In this document: positions 1 through 5,113 of the stretch, one piece after another
How positions within the stretch are numbered: the first letter of the stretch is position 1
Layout: each line of letters opens with the position of its first letter
Assembly (NCBI GenBank): GCA_002396505.1
Contig: DGYA01000074.1
Coordinates: 1 to 8,012 of the forward strand
From: Cyanobacteria bacterium UBA5018
GTDB lineage: Bacteria; Cyanobacteriota; Cyanobacteriia; PCC-6307; Cyanobiaceae
Length of the DNA: 8,012 nt
Direction: 5' to 3'
Position numbers and translations under genes: made by a program
The notes under the pieces: generated by a model
The model's database searches: none
Seen by the model: the letters and a program-made list of their open reading frames with translations, nothing else
What the model was told of the DNA's origin: nothing

Positions 1-1133
1 AACTCCTGAAAATGACTAATTCTTTCTTTGAGTATATTTACTGCTTTTCTTGTAAACAGGTGACTTTCGTCAGCACAAAGATTTTGGGTTTTCGCGAGAT
101 CAACTAAACTGTCCGGATATTTTTGGGGCCTATGGGACTTTGTATCTATGCCACGAAGACTACAAGGATATGAGACACGTATTTTAAACCTGCCAAATGA
201 ATGCACTGATAAGAGAGACTCAATAACCTGTCTTCGCCTGGTATCTTGCGACGGATCTCTCATGATAGGGCTATATAGCATTAGTTCAACTACGCAAGTA
301 CTTCCGTGCTGGAGAATCCGGGTAAGAGAAGTTACAAAATGAAAGTACTCAGCCAATGTCGAACATATTTTTGCCGATGCACCAGGGAGATGAGTAAATG
401 TTACCCGTAGATAGGTAACTGAGTCAGAGTTTTTAAATAATAGGCCTTTCAGCAGCCTGTCCTTTGTGTCAGAATTTAACATGATATTGCACGAGTTTTC
501 ACCATGCTCAGATAGTATTTTGCGTGGAATTTCAATCCAACCATTATTGATTTCGACATAGTCTAAAATTGGTTCTGGATATAATGCGTCACGGGCAAAT
601 AAATTGTATGCTCGCCATGTTCTCTGAAATGTCTCCATTGGGCGGACTTTAAGCCTCATTCTGCTGTCATCAAAATCTAGGTCTTCGACCATTAGACTCT
701 TGAGCCATATTTCTAGTTGTGACAGCACGTAGTGGTCTTTCACTTTTCGATCACAACTTAGTTCTCTAAAGCGGTTATAATATTGCCTTGCGTCAACTAG
801 AAACTCTATGCGTTGTAATCGACCATTCTCTAGCGGGCCACTTGCATGATATAAAATATGAATATTTGCATGATCTAATGCACACATCAGCTTTCTTAGG
901 ACTCCAGGGCGGTTTATTACTCTCGCATTGACCCTTGTGAGATGTTCCCAGGATTCAAATAAAATCGGAGATATGGTCATCTCAGTTAGCGTTGGTACAG
1001 GTGTCCTGCTATGGCCTGGCAATGCCACAATCGTCAACAAGGTTCCTGTCTTCAGCGCAAGGTGCCCTCTGTGAAAGTCTTCTACTCGTAACTTTCCATT
1101 TTCGACTTTAGTTAAAGTATCGAGAATAAGCAT
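1..1133 (-). CDS. Tandem ACT-like domain protein, 3' end cut by window edge
   Basis: I translated the minus strand by hand from ATG 1133-1131. The frame stays open for 377 codons to base 1, so the C-terminus is missing. Two ACT-like units are visible. Unit 1 is about residues 64-115, with the core VINRPGVLRKL at 72-82 followed by NIHILYHASG. Unit 2 is about 239-288, with VTFTHLPGASAKI at 244-256. A similar beta-rich stretch precedes each: VENGKLRVEDF at 10-20 and VEINNGWIEIPRKIL at 193-207. The second resembles the N-G-x-I-x-IP pattern of AbrB/SpoVT hairpins, so the protein may be a duplicated module. ACT domains usually bind small ligands and regulate a partner domain; that role is inference here. 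Residues 290-377 match nothing I recognise, and an effector domain could lie beyond the edge. ATG 1133 is the only standard start after the in-frame TAG at 1187-1185. It lacks a Shine-Dalgarno but follows a promoter-like site. AT-rich codon use (AGA, AGG, ATA, TTA) differs sharply from the core genes and suggests transfer. Confidence 0.72.
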   Translation of the reverse strand, partial: MLILDTLTKVENGKLRVEDFHRGHLALKTGTLLTIVALPGHSRTPVPTLTEMTISPILFESWEHLTRVNARVINRPGVLRKLMCALDHANIHILYHASGPLENGRLQRIEFLVDARQYYNRFRELSCDRKVKDHYVLSQLEIWLKSLMVEDLDFDDSRMRLKVRPMETFQRTWRAYNLFARDALYPEPILDYVEINNGWIEIPRKILSEHGENSCNIMLNSDTKDRLLKGLLFKNSDSVTYLRVTFTHLPGASAKICSTLAEYFHFVTSLTRILQHGSTCVVELMLYSPIMRDPSQDTRRRQVIESLLSVHSFGRFKIRVSYPCSLRGIDTKSHRPQKYPDSLVDLAKTQNLCADESHLFTRKAVNILKERISHFQE

Positions 1134-1155
1134 TGAGTTTGTGAATCTTTGGTGA

Positions 1156-1183
1156 AATATACTACCTGTGCTAAACTTTGCAA
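1156..1183 (-). promoter_or_regulatory. Candidate sigma70-type promoter for the ACT-domain gene
   Basis: On the minus strand, TTGCAA (1183-1178, 4/6 to the -35 consensus) and TATATT (1161-1156, 5/6 to the -10 consensus) are separated by 16 bases. Transcription would begin near 1149, about 16 bases before ATG 1133. That gives a very short leader and fits the missing Shine-Dalgarno. The DNA here is AT-rich, so chance matches are easier; this is inference from spacing and consensus only. Confidence 0.4.
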
Positions 1184-1184
1184 C

Positions 1185-1268
1185 CTAATGTTCCAATTTC
1201 CTGACTCTTATAAAGTTATTGCCCGGTCTTCCCAACGCTTTCTTAGGTGGTTCCGTGAACCAGGGCAT
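1185..1268 (-). CDS. Possible 27-aa ORF or leader peptide with strong ribosome binding site
   Basis: ATG 1268-1266 is preceded by AAAGGAGAGG (1283-1274) with a 5-base gap, one of the strongest Shine-Dalgarno sequences in the window. The reading frame starts MPWFTEPPKKALGRP, continues to RKLEH and stops at TAG 1187-1185, 51 bases before the ACT gene start and in the same frame. I recognise no family. The frame is also open upstream to a GTG at 1394, but that longer version has no comparable ribosome site. It could be a leader peptide, a truncated gene left after rearrangement, or chance. The stop codon lies just outside the -35 of the candidate promoter. Confidence 0.25.
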   Translation of the reverse strand: MPWFTEPPKKALGRPGNNFIRVRKLEH

Positions 1269-1381
1269 GTGAGCCTCTCCTTTCCGTGAACCACGGCGAA
1301 TTGGTCTCGGCAGGTCTTTGATATCCCTGATCCCGCATACGATCTCGCGACAGGCCTGCTCAAGATAACCGTGGTTCACGG
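1251..1381. repeat. Three copies of a 13-bp palindromic motif CCGTG-N3-CACGG
   Basis: CCGTGAACCACGG occurs at 1284-1296 and in inverted orientation (CCGTGGTTCACGG) at 1369-1381. A copy with one arm mismatch, CCGTGAACCAGGG, lies at 1253-1265. Each exact copy is itself an inverted repeat with 5-bp arms around a 3-base spacer. The first two sit in a longer direct repeat of 12 bases, TTCCGTGAACCA (1251-1262 and 1282-1293). Start-to-start distances are 31 and 85 bases, close to whole numbers of helical turns. The arrangement resembles operator sites or a recombination-associated repeat; I know of no matching named element. Confidence 0.6.
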
Positions 1382-1406
1382 GTCCGATAACCACATGTTC
1401 AGTACG

Positions 1407-1891
1407 CTACACAATGTCCGCTGGGCTGCGTACTCCGAGAGGGGGCCTCGGTTGAGGACATGGGTACATATAGTTTTTTTGCTCACGTCCCGATGGCCCA
1501 GCAGCTCCTGGATAGTCCGGATGTTCTGTCCCCGTTCCAGCAGGTGTGTTGCCTTACCTGGCCGAAGGCCAGCGTGGCGGAGCCACTAGGAATGACGAAA
1601 GGTATGGCAGCTGACTCGGATACTTGCGAGCCAGCCGCCATATCGGTCTGATGAACAATTCGCACCTGCAGAAGATGGTCTTGCAACCCAGCCACCAGGC
1701 TTTGCGGCAGCAGCGTCATCCGGTCCCTGCCGCCCTTGCCGTCGCGCACCGTGAGCTCCCTCCAGCAGTTCTCGGTAGAGAAAAAGCAGCGCTGCCAGCG
1801 CCTGGTTCTGGCTGGAGGCACTCACTTGCCCCTCCACCGCTAGGTGGGTGAGGAACACGTTCACCTCTTTTTTGTAGAAGGCCGCCCCAAT
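1407..1891 (-). pseudogene. Decayed integron-type (IntI-like) tyrosine recombinase
   Basis: Fragments of one integrase lie in order on the minus strand in different frames. They are: an N-terminal SAM-like segment, VNVFLTHLAVEG to LLFLYRELLE (about 1888-1760); LTVRDGKGGRDR to DMAAG (1758-1630); LARKYP (1634-1617); box II, SCHTFRHS (to 1589); and HLLERGQNIRTIQELLGHRD, then a CTHVLNRG end (about 1550-1447). The C-terminal VRSPADIV and TAG at 1409-1407 need one more frameshift. Intact enzymes are about 320 residues; only about 160 codons' worth remain. The stretch carrying the box I catalytic arginine is deleted near 1759, and the nucleophile tyrosine (normally YTHVL) reads Cys (TGT, 1468-1466). 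Box II H-x-x-R and the GHRD motif survive. It is certainly inactive. The first fragment directly follows the HEAT gene stop and is in its frame. Family assignment is from motif recall; a XerC/D-like relative is the alternative. Confidence 0.85.
1551..1588. repeat. Short insertion with two hairpins interrupting integrase box II
   Basis: Between the integrase codons for HTFRHS (ending 1589) and THLLERG (from about 1550) lie about 38 extra bases. They hold two perfect inverted repeats side by side: CTGGCC-GAA-GGCCAG (1558-1572, 6-bp arms) and GTGGC-GGA-GCCAC (1574-1586, 5-bp arms). Family members read directly from HTFRHS into FATHLLE, so the block is an insertion relative to the ancestor. It resembles a small hairpin-forming repeat, but no second copy was seen in this window. 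Confidence 0.5.
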
Positions 1892-2491
1892 TCAGGCCTG
1901 GAGCCCATCCAGCGCCGTGGCCACCACCCGATGGTCCGGGTCCTGTTGGAGCTGTTGCAGCAGTAGGCGCGCCTGGTGGGCCTCGGCCTCGCCGGGCCAG
2001 TCGCGCACCAGGCGGCCCAGGATTTCGGTGCCGCCCACCCGCACCGTGCCGTCGGTGTCCTCGATTGCCAGGGTGGCTAATTCGAGTAGCCAGGCGGCCG
2101 GGATGCTGGGCTGTTCGGCCAGGGCTGCCAGCACGCTGCAGCGCAGCAACCAGTGGTGGTCGCGGTTAAAGGCCGCCTTGAGCAGGGGCCAGGCCCGCTC
2201 CAGGCCGTAGCTGGCCAGGGCATTGGCGGCTTCTGCTCGCACATTTGGATCCTGGTCGTGCTGCAGCGCCTCCTCGAGGGCCTGCCAGCCCGCTTCGTTG
2301 CGCTTCACCCCCAGACCGGCGCAACTCAAGGAGCGCACCATGAAGGTCTCCTGCTCCAATCCGAGCAGCAGCAGCGGGATCGCCTGCTCCGCCGGCACTT
2401 GGCGCAGATTGGCCAGGGCCGGCATCGCCCGGGCCGGATCCCCGGAGGCGATGGCGGCTTGCAGTTGCTGGAGATCGGAATTGTCAGGCAT
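1892..2491 (-). CDS. HEAT-repeat (PBS lyase-like) protein
   Basis: The product is a 199-residue soluble alpha-helical protein with no signal peptide. Helical-pair repeats run through most of it, at roughly residues 35-60, 67-98, 99-127, 132-163 and 172-198. Typical patterns are VRSLSCAGLG (52-61), DPNVRAEAANALASYG (81-96) and DGTVRVGGTEILGRL (147-161). Such HEAT/PBS-lyase-like repeats form solenoid scaffolds. In cyanobacteria the superfamily includes phycobilin lyases (CpcE/F type) and many unassigned proteins. Closely similar stand-alone proteins are common in Synechococcus, from recall. There is no adjacent phycobilisome gene, so a lyase role is not supported. ATG 2491 is the first start in the frame; no clear Shine-Dalgarno precedes it. 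It is separated from the upstream operon by 242 bases and probably has its own promoter. Its stop codon forms the border with the integrase remnant, but the protein appears complete. Confidence 0.88.
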   Translation of the reverse strand: MPDNSDLQQLQAAIASGDPARAMPALANLRQVPAEQAIPLLLLGLEQETFMVRSLSCAGLGVKRNEAGWQALEEALQHDQDPNVRAEAANALASYGLERAWPLLKAAFNRDHHWLLRCSVLAALAEQPSIPAAWLLELATLAIEDTDGTVRVGGTEILGRLVRDWPGEAEAHQARLLLQQLQQDPDHRVVATALDGLQA

Positions 2492-2733
2492 TAGAAGAAT
2501 TGGAGACAGTGTGCTTGGGTGAAATTTTACGCGGGAATTGCTGGGGGAATGTTGTTATTGAGGAGGGGAGTTACGGGTGAGGGGAGTCGCCGATGGAATG
2601 GTCGGGAGATTTGCTGGGGGCTTATTCGGCAATTGTTGGGGGATTTACTGGGGAAAGCTTGTGCGGCAGCTTGGCGATTGGCGAGGGTGGATCTGGCTTG
2701 CGGAGATAGAGCTTCGCCGAGATAGGGCTGTGA
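2492..2733. other. G-rich spacer with imperfect TTGCTGGGGG repeats
   Basis: No gene is supported here. The plus strand is purine-rich and carries four imperfect copies of a TTGCTGGGG-like motif, at about 2536-2548, 2609-2620, 2631-2642 and 2643-2654. G-runs of 3-5 lie at 2543, 2565, 2575, 2581, 2604, 2616, 2638 and 2650, so the plus strand might form G-quadruplexes, though with some long loops. The spacer holds the 3' end of the ruvB operon transcript and presumably the HEAT gene promoter. No strong intrinsic terminator was found. Confidence 0.5.
2524..2529 (-). promoter_or_regulatory. Weak candidate -10 element for the HEAT-repeat gene
   Basis: TAAAAT on the minus strand (2529-2524) lies 32 bases upstream of ATG 2491 and matches the -10 consensus at 5 of 6 positions. 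No convincing -35 box is present at the expected distance. It is the only AT-rich hexamer of this kind in the GC-rich spacer next to the gene. Confidence 0.2.
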
Positions 2734-2985
2734 TCAGCTCCTGCTGTGATTAGAAATAGGCAATCTCTCCTGGCGCAGGGAGTGCAGCAAGCGGCGGCGG
2801 CGCCGTAGCTGTCCCCACCGATTGGTCACCAGCAGGCCGATACCGATAAGTAGCGGCGGCAGCGCCGCCAGGCGATCGACGCCGCGGCGCTCTGTGAGCG
2901 CGATTAAGCAGAGCAGAATTAGCAACGGCGCCGCCAGGGTTAGCCAACCAAACAACTGGCTGCGGGGGGCCTTTGAGCCACTCAA
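2734..2985 (-). CDS. DUF3188-like small membrane protein
   Basis: This 83-residue protein has two hydrophobic segments, about residues 12-30 (GWLTLAAPLLILLCLIAL) and 42-54 (ALPPLLIGIGLLV), joined by a short charged loop (TERRGVDR). A very basic stretch (RRRRR near 61-65) follows. The positive-inside rule would place both ends in the cytoplasm. Size, two-helix hairpin and basic tail fit the DUF3188 family of cyanobacterial proteins of unknown function; this assignment is from recall. The start is TTG 2985-2983. An in-frame TGA four codons upstream excludes a longer form, and AGGAGG sits 7 bases before the TTG. The start overlaps the stop of the amidohydrolase gene by 4 bases (TTGA), indicating translational coupling. 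It appears to be the last gene of the ruvB operon. Its role is unknown. Confidence 0.75.
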   Translation of the reverse strand: MSGSKAPRSQLFGWLTLAAPLLILLCLIALTERRGVDRLAALPPLLIGIGLLVTNRWGQLRRRRRLLHSLRQERLPISNHSRS

Positions 2986-4235
2986 GCTGCCGCCTCCTCA
3001 ACCCCGCTGGCCTTGGCCATCCAGCGCAGCAGGCTGCCCGTCAACACCTTCACCCCCACCGGCAGGCAGGCCTCATCGGGCGCAAAGCTATTGCTATGCA
3101 GGGGCGTGCAACCCCCGGGGCCGGCCACGCCGAGGCGAAACATCGTGCCTCGGGTGCCATCGAGCAACTGGGCGAAGTCTTCCGCCCCCAGGGAGGGCTG
3201 CTCCAGCCACAGCACCTGCCCTGGCCCCAGCAGTTCAACGCCCACCTCGGCCACCATTTTTGTCAGCTCCGGGTCGTTGTGCACCGGTGGCGAGATAACG
3301 CGGTAATGCACCCGCGCCTCGCCGCCATGGCCGCGGCAAAGGGCCAGCACCGTCTCCTCAATCCAGCCCGGCAGCTGGGCGTGCACCTCCGTATCCAGAC
3401 AGCGCACGGTGCCCAGCAAGCGCACATGGTCGGCGATCACATTGAACGCCTTGCCCCCCTCAATCCGCCCGAAACTGACCACCACCGGATGCAGGGCATC
3501 GAGCCGGCGGCTGATCGCCTCCTGCAGCCCGCTCACCACCCGCGCCGCAATCCAAATCGCATCGGTGCTCTGGTGGGGTCTGGCGCCATGGCCCCCCTCC
3601 CCCAGCACCTCCACCTCCAGTTCACCCGCCGCGGCCGTGAGGCTGCCGCAGCGCACGCCAATGCTGCCGGCCGCCAGGCTGGGGAAAACATGCAGGCCAA
3701 AGATCGCCTCCACCCCCTCCATCGCCCCATCGGCCCGCATCCAGGCCGCCCCCTGGGCCGTCTCCTCCGCCGGCTGAAACAACAGCCGCACCCGCGCCGG
3801 CAGCTGCGGCGCCACTTGGGCCAGCAGCCGCGCCACCCCCAGCCCCACCGCCGTGTGCAAATCGTGACCGCAGGCGTGCATCAACCCCTGGATGCAGGAG
3901 CTGTAATCAAGGCCGGTGCGCTCCTCCACGGGCAGGGCATCCATATCCACCCGCAGGGCCACCAGCGGGGCTGCCGCACCGCTGGCCAGGCGGCTGGGCC
4001 CCAGTTCGGCCACCACCCCCGTACGTCCCACCCCCTCGCGCACCCGCCAGCCCCAGCGCCGCAACTCCCCGGACACCAGGGCGGCCGTCTGCTGTTCGTG
4101 GCCGCTCAGTTCCGGATGGCGATGGATGTGGCGGCGCAGTTGGATCAACTCCGGCAGCAAGGCCTGCAGTTGGCTGTCCAGATCCAGGGTCTGCCAGGAC
4201 AGCGGCGGCGGGGAATTGCTGATCGAAGCGGGCAT
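2982..4235 (-). CDS. M20 family metallo-amidohydrolase (N-acyl-amino acid hydrolase type)
   Basis: This 417-residue protein belongs to the M20D (IAA-amino acid hydrolase/hippurate hydrolase/N-acyl-L-amino acid amidohydrolase) group, which cleaves acyl groups from amino acids with two metal ions. Visible motifs are RRHIHRHPELSG (34-45), RVDMDALP (95-102), MHACGHDLH (119-127) with Cys122 and His124, QPAEET (154-159) with Glu157 as likely general base and Glu158 as ligand, FGLHVFP (179-185) with His182, the dimerisation-domain GGHGARPH (214-221), and TPLHSNSF (377-384) with His380. All expected catalytic and metal residues are present. Length is normal. I chose ATG 4235, which starts MPASISNS. 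A longer form from 4325 would overlap the upstream TPR gene by 79 bases and add unrelated residues. It starts 11 bases after that gene's stop and overlaps the next by 4. Natural substrate cannot be told from sequence; acetyl-diaminopimelate or auxin conjugates are among family substrates. Confidence 0.93.
   Translation of the reverse strand: MPASISNSPPPLSWQTLDLDSQLQALLPELIQLRRHIHRHPELSGHEQQTAALVSGELRRWGWRVREGVGRTGVVAELGPSRLASGAAAPLVALRVDMDALPVEERTGLDYSSCIQGLMHACGHDLHTAVGLGVARLLAQVAPQLPARVRLLFQPAEETAQGAAWMRADGAMEGVEAIFGLHVFPSLAAGSIGVRCGSLTAAAGELEVEVLGEGGHGARPHQSTDAIWIAARVVSGLQEAISRRLDALHPVVVSFGRIEGGKAFNVIADHVRLLGTVRCLDTEVHAQLPGWIEETVLALCRGHGGEARVHYRVISPPVHNDPELTKMVAEVGVELLGPGQVLWLEQPSLGAEDFAQLLDGTRGTMFRLGVAGPGGCTPLHSNSFAPDEACLPVGVKVLTGSLLRWMAKASGVEEAAA
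2993..2998 (-). promoter_or_regulatory. Ribosome binding site deciding the TTG start of the DUF3188-like gene
   Basis: AGGAGG (2998-2993) is a perfect Shine-Dalgarno core 7 bases before TTG 2985. It lies inside the last codons of the amidohydrolase gene, where it encodes part of its VEEAAA tail. It supports TTG as the true start although no ATG exists in the frame. Confidence 0.65.
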
Positions 4236-4246
4236 GCCGGAATCAC

Positions 4247-5113
4247 TCAGGCGGAGGCCAGAGCCAAGAAATGCTCCAGGGCCGACACCGGTGCGGGCGG
4301 CCAGCGGCGCGTGGATTGCAGCCATTCTGGCTGCCTATAGCGGGGATCCAGGCCCGACGCGGAAGCCCAGTTGCTCTCGGCCTCACCGCTGGCCCCCAGC
4401 CGCCAGAGCAGGGCCGTGAGGCCAGCTCTGGCATCGGCGAACAGCGGATAGCGGCGAATCAAGGCGCGCAGTTCCCGTTCCGCCTGCTCCAACTCCCCCA
4501 ATTGGAAGGCCGCCAGGGCCGCACTGGATCTGGCCATGGCAAAACCGGGGCGGCTGTCGGCCGCCGTCCGGAAGCTGTTGCGGGCCGCCAGCCAATCCCC
4601 CTGGCTGCCCTGCACATTGCCGAGGTTATAGAGGGCCGCGGCCCGCACCTCTGGATCGAGTTGGCTGGCTGGCTTGTCTGAAGAGGCTGGCTTGTCTGAA
4701 GAGGCTGGGCTAGCTGGACTGACTGGGCTGGCGGGCGTCTCCAGGATCCAGCGGTAGTCGGTTTCGGCCGCCCCCCAGCGCTGCAGCGCCTCCTCGGCGA
4801 TGCCCCGGTTTAGGTGGGGTTCCGGGTTGCTGGGCTCCAGGGCCATCGCCCGCTCCTGGTCGGCGATCGCCGCCATGGGATCCCCCAGCACCAGCTGCAC
4901 GTTGCCGCGGTTGCTCCAGGCGGCGGCATCTTCCGGTGCCATCTCCAGCACCTGGTTCCAGAGCGGCAGGGCCTGGTCAAAGCTTCCCTCCCGGCTGGCG
5001 GCCAGGGCCTGGTCAAACAGTTGGGCCAGGCTCGGGGGCCGCGGCGCCGCCAAGGCCATCGGCGCCAGGGCCAACTGCGCCATCAACACCAGCAACAACA
5101 AAAATCCGCTCAT
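4247..5113 (-). CDS. Secreted or lipid-facing TPR-repeat protein
   Basis: This 288-residue protein begins with a hydrophobic signal-like segment (residues 1-22, LLLLVLMAQLALAP, with an A-x-A site near 20-23), so it probably leaves the cytoplasm; no lipobox cysteine is seen. TPR helices follow at about 29-62, 63-96 (AAWSNRGNVQLVLGDPMAAI), 97-124, 155-190 (ALYNLGNVQGSQGDWLAA) and 191-224. A low-complexity Pro/Ala/Ser linker at 127-150 carries SSDKPA twice and interrupts the repeat array. TPRs mediate protein-protein contacts; the partner is unknown. ATG 5113 overlaps the ruvB stop by 4 bases (ATGA), and GGAG lies 7 bases upstream, so translation is likely coupled to ruvB. I recall a TPR gene downstream of ruvB in related cyanobacteria, but no link to branch migration is established and the signal peptide argues against direct contact with RuvB. 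Confidence 0.85.
   Translation of the reverse strand: MSGFLLLLVLMAQLALAPMALAAPRPPSLAQLFDQALAASREGSFDQALPLWNQVLEMAPEDAAAWSNRGNVQLVLGDPMAAIADQERAMALEPSNPEPHLNRGIAEEALQRWGAAETDYRWILETPASPVSPASPASSDKPASSDKPASQLDPEVRAAALYNLGNVQGSQGDWLAARNSFRTAADSRPGFAMARSSAALAAFQLGELEQAERELRALIRRYPLFADARAGLTALLWRLGASGEAESNWASASGLDPRYRQPEWLQSTRRWPPAPVSALEHFLALASA
4667..4708. repeat. 18-bp tandem repeat in the TPR gene linker
   Basis: The unit GGCTGGCTTGTCTGAAGA occurs twice head to tail (4667-4684, 4685-4702) plus a partial third copy. It encodes SSDKPA repeats on the minus strand and keeps the reading frame. Such exact copies suggest recent slippage. Confidence 0.85.

Noticed and set aside
148..342. Plus-strand 64-codon ORF in the AT-rich region
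   Set aside because: It is fully antisense to the longer ACT-domain frame, has no ribosome site and no recognisable motif.
1371..1394. tRNA T-arm-like GGTTCACGGGTCC near 1374
   Set aside because: No matching acceptor, D or anticodon stems could be built around it; it is explained by the palindromic repeat.
1185..1891. attC-like or CRISPR-like arrays near the integrase relic
   Set aside because: No GTTRRRY/RYYYAAC core pairs and no regular repeat-spacer structure were seen.
2654..2672. AAGCT/AGCTT inverted repeat as terminator of the ruvB operon
   Set aside because: The stem has only 5 base pairs with an 8-base loop and no T-run, so it is not better than chance.
4247..4325. Upstream start for the M20 gene at 4325
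   Set aside because: It would overlap the TPR gene by 79 bases and add 30 residues not typical of the family; ATG 4235 fits the operon spacing.
2973..4340. Plus-strand 455-codon ORF
   Set aside because: It is antisense to the M20 amidohydrolase, rich in His, Pro, Gln and Arg as expected of a shadow frame in GC-rich DNA, and shows no domain.
4863..4870. HIP1-type GCGATCGC octamer
   Set aside because: Only one copy was noticed, inside coding sequence, so no enrichment can be claimed from this window.
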